DNA from: Flavobacterium sediminilitoris
GTDB lineage: Bacteria; Bacteroidota; Bacteroidia; Flavobacteriales; Flavobacteriaceae
NCBI RefSeq assembly: GCF_023008245.1
Contig: NZ_CP090145.1
Coordinates: 868,001 to 932,000, forward strand
Direction: 5' to 3'
DNA length: 64,000 nt
Part shown: in pieces, positions 18,463 to 25,637 of the stretch
Numbering within the stretch: position 1 is the first letter of the stretch
How the letters are laid out: every line of letters begins with the position of its first letter
The notes under the pieces: model-generated
The model's database searches: none
The model's input: the letters and a program-made list of their open reading frames with translations, nothing else
What the model was told of the DNA's origin: nothing
Position numbers and translations under genes: made by a program

Positions 18463-18470
18463 CAAATTTA
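18463..18470 (-). promoter_or_regulatory. Promoter -7 element of pdxA
   Basis: TAAATTTG on the minus strand predicts a start near 18457 and a leader of about 30 bases before the pdxA ATG at 18428. Confidence 0.65.
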
Positions 18471-18487
18471 GTAAAATAAAATTAGTT

Positions 18488-19078
18488 ATGTTTACCGGAA
18501 TCATTGAAACATTAGGAACAATAAAAGAAATTACCAAAGACAAAGAAAACCTTCACATCAAATTAAATTCAAATATTACAAATGAATTAAAAATTGACCA
18601 AAGTGTTGCTCATAATGGAATTTGCTTAACTGTAGTTGCAATAAAAGACAGCGAATACACCGTTACTGCAATAAAAGAAACCATTGAAAAAACAAACATT
18701 TCTTCTTGGAAAGAGAACGACGTCATTAATCTTGAGCGAGCAATGAAACTCGGAGACAGACTTGACGGACACATAGTTCAAGGCCATGTAGACCAAATAG
18801 GCATATGTAAAGAAATAACCGAAACAAACGGAAGCTGGTATTTTACTTTTGAATACGACGAAGCAAGTAACAATATAACTATAGAAAAAGGATCTATAAC
18901 AATTAACGGCACAAGTTTAACAGTTGTAAACTCAAAACGAAACGAATTCAGTGTTGCTATAATACCTTATACTTACGAGAATACAAACTTCAAGCATTAC
19001 AAAGTTGGAACCATTATTAATTTAGAATTCGACGTACTCGGCAAGTATATAAAAAGAATTCAGGAATTACAAAAATAA
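18488..19078 (+). CDS. ribE: Riboflavin synthase, alpha subunit
   Basis: 196 residues from the ATG at 18488 (MFTGIIETLG). A TTG eleven codons upstream lies inside the promoter and is not a credible start. The protein has the duplicated lumazine-binding (lipocalin-like) domains, each opening with a TGIIE/GHVDQIG-type segment: MFTGIIE at 1-7 and DGHIVQGHVDQIG near residues 95-107. It dismutates two molecules of 6,7-dimethyl-8-ribityllumazine to riboflavin. The product feeds RibF at 32049. It is a stand-alone gene ended by a palindromic terminator. Confidence 0.96.
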   Translation: MFTGIIETLGTIKEITKDKENLHIKLNSNITNELKIDQSVAHNGICLTVVAIKDSEYTVTAIKETIEKTNISSWKENDVINLERAMKLGDRLDGHIVQGHVDQIGICKEITETNGSWYFTFEYDEASNNITIEKGSITINGTSLTVVNSKRNEFSVAIIPYTYENTNFKHYKVGTIINLEFDVLGKYIKRIQELQK

Positions 19079-19104
19079 AAAAAGCTCTATATAGAGCTTT
19101 TTTT
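19077..19104. terminator. Bidirectional terminator at the end of ribE
   Basis: AAAAAAAGCTCTAT and its exact complement form a 28-base palindrome starting at the ribE stop. The stop codon of the convergent 69-residue gene (19087-19089) lies inside the stem, so the hairpin serves both genes. Confidence 0.88.
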
Positions 19105-19296
19105 ATTATAAAAATATCTTGAAATATAATATCCAAACAGTATTGCTACAAAAAACATTAGCACTATTCCACCATCTATAGGCACAGGATCACCAGGAGG
19201 AGGAGTTGGAGGAGGAGGAGTTTCTTGAGAGAACCCATTATAAAAACTCATCAAAAATGCAACTATGAAAACTATTCTATTTATTACTAACTTCAT
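19087..19296 (-). CDS. Small PID-motif (PID-CTERM-like) membrane protein
   Basis: 69 residues in three parts. There is a signal peptide (about 1-23, ending NGFSQ), a proline-rich stretch running into the motif PPPPTPPPGDPVPIDGGI (26-43), and one membrane helix (about 44-60) with a basic tail (YFYNKKSSI). Motif, helix and basic tail in that order are the plan of C-terminal sorting signals, and it resembles what I recall as the PID-CTERM family of Bacteroidota. Here it is almost the whole protein. No matching protease or sortase lies in the window. The function is unknown. Its 3' end overlaps the ribE terminator. Confidence 0.65.
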   Translation of the reverse strand: MKLVINRIVFIVAFLMSFYNGFSQETPPPPTPPPGDPVPIDGGIVLMFFVAILFGYYISRYFYNKKSSI

Positions 19297-19495
19297 GGTT
19301 ATAAAAATATAAATTTTCCCTTTCTTGCAAGAAGAAAAATCCCTTGTTAATGTTTTAATTATTATTTAGTCAAAAAAATTAATTAACCGAGTACTAAAAT
19401 AAGAATATTTTTGCACTAAACAATCATTTTTAAAAAAAACTTAAAATTTTCTTAACTAAACAAAAAAAATAGCCATTTCTGGCTAATTTTTTTTG

Positions 19496-19569
19496 TGGTC
19501 CCACCTGGGCTCGAACCAGGGACCACCTGATTATGAGTCAGGTGCTCTAACCAACTGAGCTATAGGACC
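19496..19569 (-). tRNA. tRNA with CAU anticodon (tRNA-Ile2 or elongator tRNA-Met)
   Basis: A full cloverleaf reads on the minus strand: acceptor GGTCCTA paired with TGGGACC, D arm AGCTCAGTTGGTTAGAGC, anticodon loop CTCATAA (CAU), T arm with GGTTCGAGC, discriminator A. It is not an initiator because the 1-72 pair is normal. C4-G69 and C5-G68, pairs used by E. coli TilS to pick tRNA-Ile2, are both present, so the lysidine-modified AUA-reading tRNA-Ile2 is favoured. Elongator Met cannot be excluded. CCA is not encoded. Confidence 0.88.
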
Positions 19570-19582
19570 AGTTTTGAGGTTG

Positions 19583-19590
19583 CAATATTA
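19583..19590 (-). promoter_or_regulatory. Possible -7 element of the CAU tRNA
   Basis: TAATATTG on the minus strand matches TAnnTTTG at 7 of 8 defined and free positions. It would start transcription near 19577, eight bases before the tRNA. Confidence 0.4.
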
Positions 19591-19627
19591 CTACTATTTT
19601 TTATTCAATGCAACATTTTTTATATTT

Positions 19628-20029
19628 TTATTTTATTTCTTGACAAAGTTCTATCAAAACTCCATTTGTACTTTTAGGATGAAGAAAAGCAACCAACTTA
19701 TTATCAGCACCTTTCTTCGGCAATTCATTCAAAACAACAAATCCTTCTTTTTTCAATCTTTCAATTTCGAGTAAAATATTTTCAACATCAAAAGCTATAT
19801 GATGAATCCCTTCCCCTTTTTTTTCAATAAATTTAGCTATTGGACTATCCTCTCTAATCGCTTGTAATAATTCGATTTTATTAGGTCCATTCTCAAAAAA
19901 AGAAGTTTTAACCCCTTCCCTTTCTACCACTTCTTCTTTATATGACGACACCCCTAGAAGCTTTTCAAAAATCAAATTAGAGACTTCCAAGTCTTTTACA
20001 GCTATACCTATATGTTCAATTTTTCGCAT
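19628..20029 (-). CDS. mce: Methylmalonyl-CoA epimerase
   Basis: 133 residues of the VOC (glyoxalase/bleomycin resistance) superfamily. Two beta-alpha-beta-beta-beta units are seen. Metal ligand candidates are H6 in KIEHIGIAV, a histidine in EGIHHIAFDV near residue 92, and the glutamate in GVLIELCQ close to the C-terminus. The enzyme interconverts (2R)- and (2S)-methylmalonyl-CoA, linking propionyl-CoA and succinyl-CoA. Methylmalonyl-CoA mutase is not in the window. It is divergent from rbfA. Confidence 0.88.
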   Translation of the reverse strand: MRKIEHIGIAVKDLEVSNLIFEKLLGVSSYKEEVVEREGVKTSFFENGPNKIELLQAIREDSPIAKFIEKKGEGIHHIAFDVENILLEIERLKKEGFVVLNELPKKGADNKLVAFLHPKSTNGVLIELCQEIK

Positions 20030-20128
20030 TATTTCTGTTTTAGAAACATTAAAAACTTAATTAAACACAAAATAACAAAAAGTTTTACTCTAAAAAAATA
20101 ATTCTATTTAGTTTATAACATTATTACG

Positions 20129-20136
20129 TATTTTTG
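20129..20136 (+). promoter_or_regulatory. Promoter -7 element directly before rbfA
   Basis: TATTTTTG (TAnnTTTG) ends only four bases before the rbfA ATG at 20141. The expected start site falls on or within a base of the ATG, predicting a leaderless transcript. Confidence 0.65.
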
Positions 20137-20140
20137 CAAA

Positions 20141-20533
20141 ATGGAAACGAACAGACAAAAAAAAATAGGCACATTATTACAAAAAGACCTTGTTGACATT
20201 CTTCAAGGAGAAATAAGAAAAAACGGAGTAAGTAATTTAGTGATTTCAGTTTCAAAAGTTAATGTAACTTCAGATTTATCTATAGCTAAAGTTTTTTTAA
20301 GTGTTTTCCCAACGGAAAAAGCAGGAGAAATCTTAAATGCAATAAAAACAAACACACCTTTAATTAAGCATGATTTATCCCAACGTGTAAAAAATCAATT
20401 AAGAAAAGTTCCAAATCTAATTTTCTACATTGATGATAGCTTAGATTATATTGAAAAAATCGACGACGCCCTAAGCGGAAAAGAAAACCCTGTCTTAAAC
20501 CCTGATTTACTAGACAAGAGAAAGAAATCATAA
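20141..20533 (+). CDS. rbfA: 30S ribosome-binding factor A
   Basis: 130 residues of the KH-like RbfA fold. It opens with METNRQKKIGTLLQKDLVDIL, and later contains the typical VNVTSDLSIAKVFLSVFP and LRKVPNLIFYIDDSLDYIEKID segments. It binds the free 30S subunit and is needed for late 16S rRNA maturation, notably in the cold. The ATG is almost at the predicted transcription start. The permease gene follows after four bases, forming a two-gene unit common in Bacteroidota. Confidence 0.95.
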   Translation: METNRQKKIGTLLQKDLVDILQGEIRKNGVSNLVISVSKVNVTSDLSIAKVFLSVFPTEKAGEILNAIKTNTPLIKHDLSQRVKNQLRKVPNLIFYIDDSLDYIEKIDDALSGKENPVLNPDLLDKRKKS

Positions 20534-20537
20534 ATCA

Positions 20538-21743
20538 TTGAATTTCCCATTCTACATAGCAAAAAGATATGCAGTAAGTTTTAGCAAAAACTCTACAATA
20601 AACATCATAACCATAATAGCAACAGTAGCTATTATTGCTAGCGCAATGGCACTATTTATTTTTCTTTCCGTATTTAGTGGCTTAAAAGAATTCACACTCA
20701 GCTATAGTAATTCTTCAGATCCCGATTTTACAATTGAAGCCATAAACGGAAAATCTTTTTTCATCACTCAAGAAGAAGAACTTAAATTAAAAGAAAGCAA
20801 TTCAATCACAAATTACAGCAAAATAGTTCAAGACCGAGTACTATTCAGCTATAGCAACAAAGAACAAATAGCCACAATAAAAGGAGTTGATAGCATATTT
20901 ACAAAAGTAAGCTCTATAGACAAATATCTATATGTAGGAAACTGGCTAGAACCAAACACAAATCAAGCAATTGTCGGAGCAGAAATATCAAGAAGATTAT
21001 CTTTAGGACTATTTGATTTCACAAACTCCTTAGATATTTATTCACCAAAACCTGGTAAAGGATTAATTGAAAATAACGAAAATGCTTTTAATATTTCCAA
21101 ACTTCAACCAACAGGAATTTTCAACATAAACGAAGATGTTGACAGTAAATATGTTTATTGCGATATTCTAGTTGCGCAAAATTTATTTGGATTCAAACAA
21201 AACCAAATCACTAGCATAGAACTAAAAGCATCCAAAAATATTCCAGAAGAAAAAATAATTGAAGAATTAAATGTTATTTTCAAAAACAATGTGAAAATAA
21301 AAACCAAAGCACAATTAAACGATTCTTTATACAAAATGTTAAATTCTGAAAATTTATTCATCTATTTATTTAGCACCCTTGTAGTGATTTTAACTTTATT
21401 TTGTTTAGCTGGAGCTATCGTAATGATTATTATCGACAAAAAAGAAAACATATATACTTTATACAACATAGGCTTAACCTTTAAAGAAATTAGAAAAATA
21501 TTCTTTATTCAAGGAATAATTATCACATCTTTTGGTCTTTTTTTCGGCATATTAATTGGCAGCATCCTAATCATCATTCAACAAGAATTTTCACTTTTAA
21601 TGATATCTCAAAGCATTGCCTATCCTGTTTTATTTAAAATAGAAAACATAATTATAGTTGTATTAACTATTATCTCACTTGGCATAACATCCTCATGGAT
21701 TGCTTCTGGCAGAGTAAATAAAGAATTTTTTGAGTCATCTTAA
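20538..21743 (+). CDS. LolC/LolE-type ABC transporter permease (FtsX family)
   Basis: 401 residues with a TTG start four bases after rbfA; no ATG fits, and the protein must begin at NFPFYIAKRYAVSFSKNST, the standard N-terminus of this family. One helix (about 22-47) is followed by a large periplasmic MacB-like domain (48-265), then three C-terminal helices (about 275-300, 325-350, 370-393) in the FtsX arrangement. Family members release lipoproteins from the inner membrane (LolCDE) or perform mechanotransmission. The ATPase partner is not in the window. The lipoprotein release role is inferred from family resemblance. Confidence 0.85.
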   Translation: MNFPFYIAKRYAVSFSKNSTINIITIIATVAIIASAMALFIFLSVFSGLKEFTLSYSNSSDPDFTIEAINGKSFFITQEEELKLKESNSITNYSKIVQDRVLFSYSNKEQIATIKGVDSIFTKVSSIDKYLYVGNWLEPNTNQAIVGAEISRRLSLGLFDFTNSLDIYSPKPGKGLIENNENAFNISKLQPTGIFNINEDVDSKYVYCDILVAQNLFGFKQNQITSIELKASKNIPEEKIIEELNVIFKNNVKIKTKAQLNDSLYKMLNSENLFIYLFSTLVVILTLFCLAGAIVMIIIDKKENIYTLYNIGLTFKEIRKIFFIQGIIITSFGLFFGILIGSILIIIQQEFSLLMISQSIAYPVLFKIENIIIVVLTIISLGITSSWIASGRVNKEFFESS

Positions 21744-22057
21744 AATAGATTATTAACAATTTTTACAATAAACCAGTTAAAACCAGTAGATAAAATTTCA
21801 CTGATTTTTTTCACCATTAAATGATCTTTTATTATTGTAACACTCAATAAATTCTTTAATTAACTTATTTTAAAACTAAATAACTTTTATAAAAAAGATA
21901 ATTAAGATTTAAAAATCAAGCTCTTTAACACGCACACTAGAACAAGAGCGTCCATTAATGTAGTTTTATTGTAAATATTTAAAAGCTATCTTTATGTATC
22001 ATTTATTTTGTAAAAGGCAGAACAGAAGAAATAAATCATTATTTTTTTCAAAAAGAC
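21744..22057. other. Non-coding AT-rich gap before tRNA-fMet
   Basis: About 314 bases with no convincing gene. A 6-bp inverted repeat (GCTCTT / AAGAGC) around 21920-21947 and scattered A/T runs are the only structure seen. A 40-codon reading frame that starts near 21992 runs into the tRNA and is rejected. No convincing terminator for the permease gene was found. Confidence 0.5.
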
Positions 22058-22087
22058 TTGTTTATTCCAATAAACATTGTAAATTTG
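22058..22087 (+). promoter_or_regulatory. Promoter of initiator tRNA
   Basis: A -33 TTG (22058-22060), a 19-base spacer and a -7 TAAATTTG (22080-22087) match the Bacteroidota housekeeping consensus. The start site would be near 22093, six bases before the tRNA. Confidence 0.8.
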
Positions 22088-22098
22088 CACTCACAAAT

Positions 22099-22171
22099 CG
22101 CGGGATAGAGCAGTAGGCAGCTCGTCGGGCTCATAACCCGAAGGTCACAGGTTCGAGTCCTGTTCCCGCTA
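22099..22171 (+). tRNA. Initiator tRNA-fMet (CAU)
   Basis: 73 bases. The acceptor stem has the unpaired C1/T72 position that marks bacterial initiator tRNAs, and the anticodon stem has three consecutive G-C pairs (GGG-CTCATAA-CCC) needed for P-site entry. The T arm GGTTCGAGTCC is canonical and the discriminator is A. CCA is not encoded. It has its own promoter and terminator. Confidence 0.97.
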
Positions 22172-22177
22172 CTAAAG

Positions 22178-22206
22178 AAAACCCTTTCAGCAATGAGAGG
22201 GTTTTT
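22178..22206 (+). terminator. Terminator of tRNA-fMet
   Basis: AAAACCCTTTC pairs with GAGAGGGTTTT (one G-T pair) around a 6-base loop, followed by T. It lies seven bases past the tRNA. Confidence 0.85.
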
Positions 22207-22380
22207 ACGTTTTGGTTTAATATTATAAATATCTAAATCAACAAGCGATTCTCCCATATCATTTCAATGATTATTACCAGCATGTATCTTCTTAAATGAA
22301 TCCCTTACTTTTTTCTCATTACTACAACCATCGCTTAAAAGAATTAAAAACAGATTTCAGTAATTAGTCAACAAAAAATA

Positions 22381-22421
22381 AAAAACCCTAACTTATTTAA
22401 AATTAAATAGTTAGGGTTTTT
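22381..22421 (-). terminator. Terminator of tRNA-Leu
   Basis: AAAAACCCTAAC and GTTAGGGTTTTT form a 12-bp stem just past the tRNA-Leu 3' end; the minus-strand transcript ends in a T-run. Confidence 0.8.
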
Positions 22422-22426
22422 ACATG

Positions 22427-22506
22427 TACCTTGGGTGGGAATCGAACCCACACTCCGAAGAACACGAGTTTGAGTCGTGCGCGTCTACCAATTCCGCCAC
22501 CAAGGC
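22427..22506 (-). tRNA. tRNA-Leu (CAA)
   Basis: 80 bases in total, with a variable arm longer than in the two CAU tRNAs. The anticodon loop is CTCAAAC (anticodon CAA, reads UUG) in a 5-bp stem CACGA/TCGTG. The D arm contains GGCGGAATTGGTAGACGC, the leucine pattern, and the T arm is GGGTTCGATTCCC. The acceptor stem closes with a G1-T72 wobble; the discriminator is A. Confidence 0.95.
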
Positions 22507-22549
22507 AAAATATAAAGAAATAAAAAACCTTTTATTCCTTTTGAGAGTG

Positions 22550-22557
22550 CAAATGTA
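22550..22557 (-). promoter_or_regulatory. Promoter -7 element of tRNA-Leu
   Basis: TACATTTG on the minus strand is an exact TAnnTTTG match. It predicts a start near 22544 and a 5' leader of about 38 bases that would be removed by RNase P. Confidence 0.6.
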
Positions 22558-22623
22558 ATTATTTTTTAAAAAAATCACACTAAAAATACTTTAAAAATTA
22601 CTTTCAGAGTTAAAATTTATTTC

Positions 22624-22631
22624 TAAATTTG
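22624..22631 (+). promoter_or_regulatory. Promoter -7 element of prs
   Basis: TAAATTTG predicts transcription from about 22637 and a leader of about 46 bases. Confidence 0.65.
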
Positions 22632-22682
22632 CACCTCGTTTACACAACACAACACTAATCAACTACTAAACAATAAATTAAG

Positions 22683-23624
22683 ATGTCATACAACGAGCCT
22701 GAAGCAAAGATTTTTGCATGTTCTCAGAGTGTGTACTTGGCTGAAAAAATAGCAAAGAGCTATGGAATGTCGCTAGGTAAAATTACGTTCTCAAAATATA
22801 GTGATGGAGAATTTCAACCTTCTTTTGAAGAATCAATTAGAGGTTTAAGAGTATTTCTAGTTTGCTCAACTTTCCCAAGTTCTGACAATTTGATGGAATT
22901 ATTACTTATGATTGATGCAGCAAAAAGAGCATCAGCACGTCATATTACAGCAGTAATACCATATTTTGGATGGGCGAGACAAGACAGAAAAGACAAACCA
23001 AGAGTCCCAATAGGAGCAAAATTAGTTGCAAAACTATTAGAAGCTGCAGGAGCAACTCGAATTATGACTATGGATTTACACGCTGATCAAATCCAAGGTT
23101 TTTTCGAAAAACCTGTAGATCATTTATTTGCTTCTACTATCTTTTTACCATATGTAAAAAGTTTAAATTTAGAAAACCTAACAATTGCTTCACCAGATAT
23201 GGGTGGATCAAAAAGAGCTTATGCTTATTCTAAGTTTTTAGAATCTGATGTTGTCGTTTGTTACAAGCAAAGAAAAAAAGCAAATGTAATTGACACAATG
23301 GAACTAATTGGAGATGTTACAGGAAGAAATGTTATTCTTGTAGATGATATGATAGATACAGGAGGAACTCTTGCTAAAGCAGCAGATGTAATGATGGAAA
23401 AAGGAGCTTTAAGTGTTAGAGCAATTTGCACTCATCCTATTTTATCTGGAGAAGCATACGAAAAAATTGAAAACTCTAAATTACTAGAGCTAATAGTTAC
23501 CGATTCTATTCCTTTAAGGAAAGAATCTAATAAAATAAAAGTTGTAACATGTGCCGATTTATTTGCAGAAGTAATGCACATGGTACAAAACAACAACTCC
23601 ATAAGTGGAAAATTTTTAATGTAA
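22683..23624 (+). CDS. prs: Ribose-phosphate pyrophosphokinase
   Basis: 313 residues, class I PRPP synthetase. Motifs in order: FSKYSDGEFQP near residue 38, RQDRKDKPRVPI near 100, MTMDLHADQIQGFF near 130, the DMGGSKRAYAYS segment near 175, and the PRPP-binding loop VDDMIDTGGTL (D221, D222, then TGGT). It makes PRPP from ribose 5-phosphate and ATP for nucleotide, His and Trp synthesis. It is followed 59 bases later by rplY; the prs-rplY-pth order is conserved in many bacteria. Confidence 0.97.
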   Translation: MSYNEPEAKIFACSQSVYLAEKIAKSYGMSLGKITFSKYSDGEFQPSFEESIRGLRVFLVCSTFPSSDNLMELLLMIDAAKRASARHITAVIPYFGWARQDRKDKPRVPIGAKLVAKLLEAAGATRIMTMDLHADQIQGFFEKPVDHLFASTIFLPYVKSLNLENLTIASPDMGGSKRAYAYSKFLESDVVVCYKQRKKANVIDTMELIGDVTGRNVILVDDMIDTGGTLAKAADVMMEKGALSVRAICTHPILSGEAYEKIENSKLLELIVTDSIPLRKESNKIKVVTCADLFAEVMHMVQNNNSISGKFLM

Positions 23625-23683
23625 ACAGAACATTTAAAAAAACAGATTAAGAATTATTTTTTTATTAATTATATATTTTAACA

Positions 23684-24292
23684 ATGAAATCAATTACGAT
23701 TAAAGGATCAGAAAGAGAAAACGTAGGCAAAAAGGCAACTAAAGCCGTACGTGATGCTGGAATGGTTCCTTGCGTTATTTACGGAGGAAATCAACCAGTA
23801 CATTTTGCAGCAGATGAAAGAGCATTTAAAAACTTGGTATACACTCCAAACGCTCACACTGTTGTAATTGAATTAGAAGAAGGTAAAAAAATTGAAGCAA
23901 TCTTACAAGATATTCAATTTCATCCAGTTTCAGACAAAATTTTACATATTGACTTTTTCCAATTAAACGAAGAGAAAGAAATCATAATGGAAGTTCCTGT
24001 AAAAGTTACTGGAAAATCTCCAGGTGTTATGGCTGGTGGTGTTTTACGTTTAAACCAACGTCGTTTAAAAGTTAAAGCTTTACCTAAAAACCTTCCTGAT
24101 TTTGTTGAAGCAAACATTACTCCTTTAGAAATGGGTAATAAATTGTATGTTACAAAATTAGAGACAAACAACTTTAAATTAATGCACCCAGACAATACTG
24201 TAGTATGTCAGGTAAGAATTTCTCGTGCTGCAATGAAAGCTGCTCAAGAAGCTGCAAAAGCTGCAAAAGCTGCTCCAGCAAAGAAAAAATAA
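23684..24292 (+). CDS. rplY: 50S ribosomal protein L25 (CTC/TL5 form)
   Basis: 202 residues, the long two-domain bL25/CTC form. The N-terminal 5S rRNA-binding domain (1-95) opens with [22 protein letters not shown]. The C-terminal beta domain (96-185) is followed by an Ala/Lys-rich tail ([11 protein letters not shown]). It binds 5S rRNA in the central protuberance. A terminator at 24315-24345 closes the prs-rplY unit. Confidence 0.96.
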   Translation: MKSITIKGSERENVGKKATKAVRDAGMVPCVIYGGNQPVHFAADERAFKNLVYTPNAHTVVIELEEGKKIEAILQDIQFHPVSDKILHIDFFQLNEEKEIIMEVPVKVTGKSPGVMAGGVLRLNQRRLKVKALPKNLPDFVEANITPLEMGNKLYVTKLETNNFKLMHPDNTVVCQVRISRAAMKAAQEAAKAAKAAPAKKK

Positions 24293-24314
24293 TATCATTA
24301 TTTATTGATTATTT

Positions 24315-24345
24315 AAAGCACCAGACTACTACTGGTGCTTTTTTT
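24315..24345 (+). terminator. Terminator after rplY
   Basis: AAAGCACCAG and CTGGTGCTTT form a 10-bp stem with a 7-base loop, followed by a T-run. Confidence 0.93.
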
Positions 24346-24383
24346 ATAAACTACCACCTCATTTTTAAAATAAATTAAATTCA

Positions 24384-24391
24384 TATGTTTG
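24384..24391 (+). promoter_or_regulatory. Promoter -7 element before the pth leader ORF
   Basis: TATGTTTG ends four bases before an ATG at 24396, so the predicted transcription start coincides with that ATG. Confidence 0.6.
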
Positions 24392-24395
24392 CAAC

Positions 24396-24443
24396 ATGAA
24401 TTGGATTACTCATTTATTTAGAAAAAAGAAACCCTTAAAATGA
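24396..24443 (+). other. 15-codon leader ORF overlapping the pth start
   Basis: MNWITHLFRKKKPLK followed by TGA; the stop codon overlaps the pth ATG in the arrangement ATGA (24440-24443). It begins exactly where transcription from the promoter at 24384-24391 should start, so it may be a leaderless coupling peptide for pth. From memory, flavobacterial Pth proteins are often annotated with a similar Trp-Ile/Leu-Phe/Lys-rich N-terminal extension; if so this is that extension, separated here by a frame change. Confidence 0.4.
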
Positions 24444-25006
24444 AAAAATTTTTAGTTATTGGACTAGGTAATATTGGAACAGAGTATGTCAATACTAGAC
24501 ACAATATAGGCTTTAAAATAGTTGATTTTTTTGCTAATAAAGAAAACATAAATTTTCAAACAGTCAAGCTTGGTGATCTCGCTGAGATAAAAATAAAAGG
24601 AAGAACAATTCTTTTATTAAAACCAAATACTTATATGAATTTAAGCGGAAAAGCTGTTAAATACTGGATGGAAAAAGAAAATATAGAAAAAGAAAACATT
24701 CTTGTGATTACAGACGATCTTAATCTTTCATTTGGCACTATTCGAATTAAAACAAAAGGAAGTGACGGAGGTCATAATGGATTAAAAAACATACAACAAA
24801 CACTAAACACCTCAGAGTACCCACGATTTCGTTTTGGAATAAGTGATGAATTCAAAAAAGGGCAGCAAGTAAACTATGTCTTAGGTGAATGGACTGATGA
24901 TGAAAAAGAAAAACTAAAAGAAAGACTTGAAGTTTCAACTGAAATTATAAAATCATTTGCTTTAGCTGGCTTAAATAACACAATGAATTTATTTAATGGT
25001 AAATAA
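24440..25006 (+). CDS. pth: Peptidyl-tRNA hydrolase
   Basis: 188 residues. The N-terminus FLVIGLGNIGTEYVNTRHNIGF carries the conserved N11 and the catalytic H21. The second signature, GSDGGHNGLKNIQ, is near residue 112. KPNTYMNLSGKAV near 72 is also canonical. Pth releases peptides from peptidyl-tRNA that drops off ribosomes. The start at 24440 is supported by the family N-terminus; the ATG overlaps the stop of a 15-codon leader ORF. Confidence 0.95.
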   Translation: MKKFLVIGLGNIGTEYVNTRHNIGFKIVDFFANKENINFQTVKLGDLAEIKIKGRTILLLKPNTYMNLSGKAVKYWMEKENIEKENILVITDDLNLSFGTIRIKTKGSDGGHNGLKNIQQTLNTSEYPRFRFGISDEFKKGQQVNYVLGEWTDDEKEKLKERLEVSTEIIKSFALAGLNNTMNLFNGK

Positions 25007-25052
25007 TTTGGTTTGTTTTTTCTATCTTTAATTAAAATCAGCTTTTTAAGAC

Positions 25053-25592
25053 ATGGAAAAAATAGCCTTTGCATTTACTTTAACTTTATTAATTTCTTGT
25101 AGTTCAATAAAAAATACAGATAAATTAGAAGAAATAAATAAATCCACGATAATTTCGGGCAAATTAAATCCTTCTTGTCCTGATGACGGTATTTGCACAA
25201 TTGAAATTATAAAAAACAGAAGTTTAATTATAAAAAAAGACGAAATAAATAGCATTTATTATCAAACAGAAAGCAATTCTGAATATTCAATTATTAAATA
25301 TAGCTATACAAAAAACACTGAAAAAGAAATTCAAGATACGAACTATGTTGAAGAAATTATTTTCCAAATAAACAATTCCAATTCTAATTTAGCATTAACT
25401 GATACTGAGTTGCAAAACACAAAAATGCTTTTTGGAAGACATTGTTTCTGTAAAGGTCAAGCAGGATATTACTTAGTATCCAAAGGGAATCTCAATTTTA
25501 ATAAAGAAAATGAAAAATATAATTTAGCTTTAGATTTTATTGTTCTTGAAGTTCCTCAAATAATTAATACGATTAAAGTTTCTTTTAAATAA
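25053..25592 (+). CDS. Hypothetical lipoprotein
   Basis: 179 residues. The N-terminal hydrophobic segment ends in LISC with the lipid-anchored cysteine at residue 16. The mature part is polar and beta-rich, with cysteines in SCPDDGICTIEII near residue 46-58 and a second pair in GRHCFCKGQAGYYLV near 129-143 that may form disulfides in the periplasm. I do not recognise the family. It lies 46 bases after pth on the same strand and is convergent with the reprolysin-type protease. Confidence 0.7.
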   Translation: MEKIAFAFTLTLLISCSSIKNTDKLEEINKSTIISGKLNPSCPDDGICTIEIIKNRSLIIKKDEINSIYYQTESNSEYSIIKYSYTKNTEKEIQDTNYVEEIIFQINNSNSNLALTDTELQNTKMLFGRHCFCKGQAGYYLVSKGNLNFNKENEKYNLALDFIVLEVPQIINTIKVSFK

Positions 25593-25593
25593 A

Positions 25594-25617
25594 AAACCCC
25601 CTTTAAAAAAGGAGGTA
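25594..25617 (-). terminator. Terminator of the second reprolysin-type protease
   Basis: ACCTCCTTT and AAAGGGGGT (minus strand) pair with one mismatch around a 3-base loop. The run of six T after it on the minus strand supports use by the gene ending at 25638. It starts two bases past the lipoprotein stop. Confidence 0.65.
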
Positions 25618-25637
25618 TTAAGTTTTTAACAATTAAA

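Noticed and set aside
21992..22117. 40-codon plus-strand frame running into tRNA-fMet
   Set aside because: It ends inside the tRNA, spans its promoter, and has no family resemblance.
22048..22257. 69-codon frame on the minus strand across the initiator tRNA
   Set aside because: It reads through the antisense of tRNA-fMet and its terminator and has no protein-like features; the tRNA explains the sequence.
22260..22350. Minus-strand peptide CSNEKKVRDSFKKIHAGNNH ending at 22264, possibly a lipoprotein or integrase remnant next to a tRNA
   Set aside because: No start codon in frame and no longer homologous context; at most a decayed fragment, too short to support.
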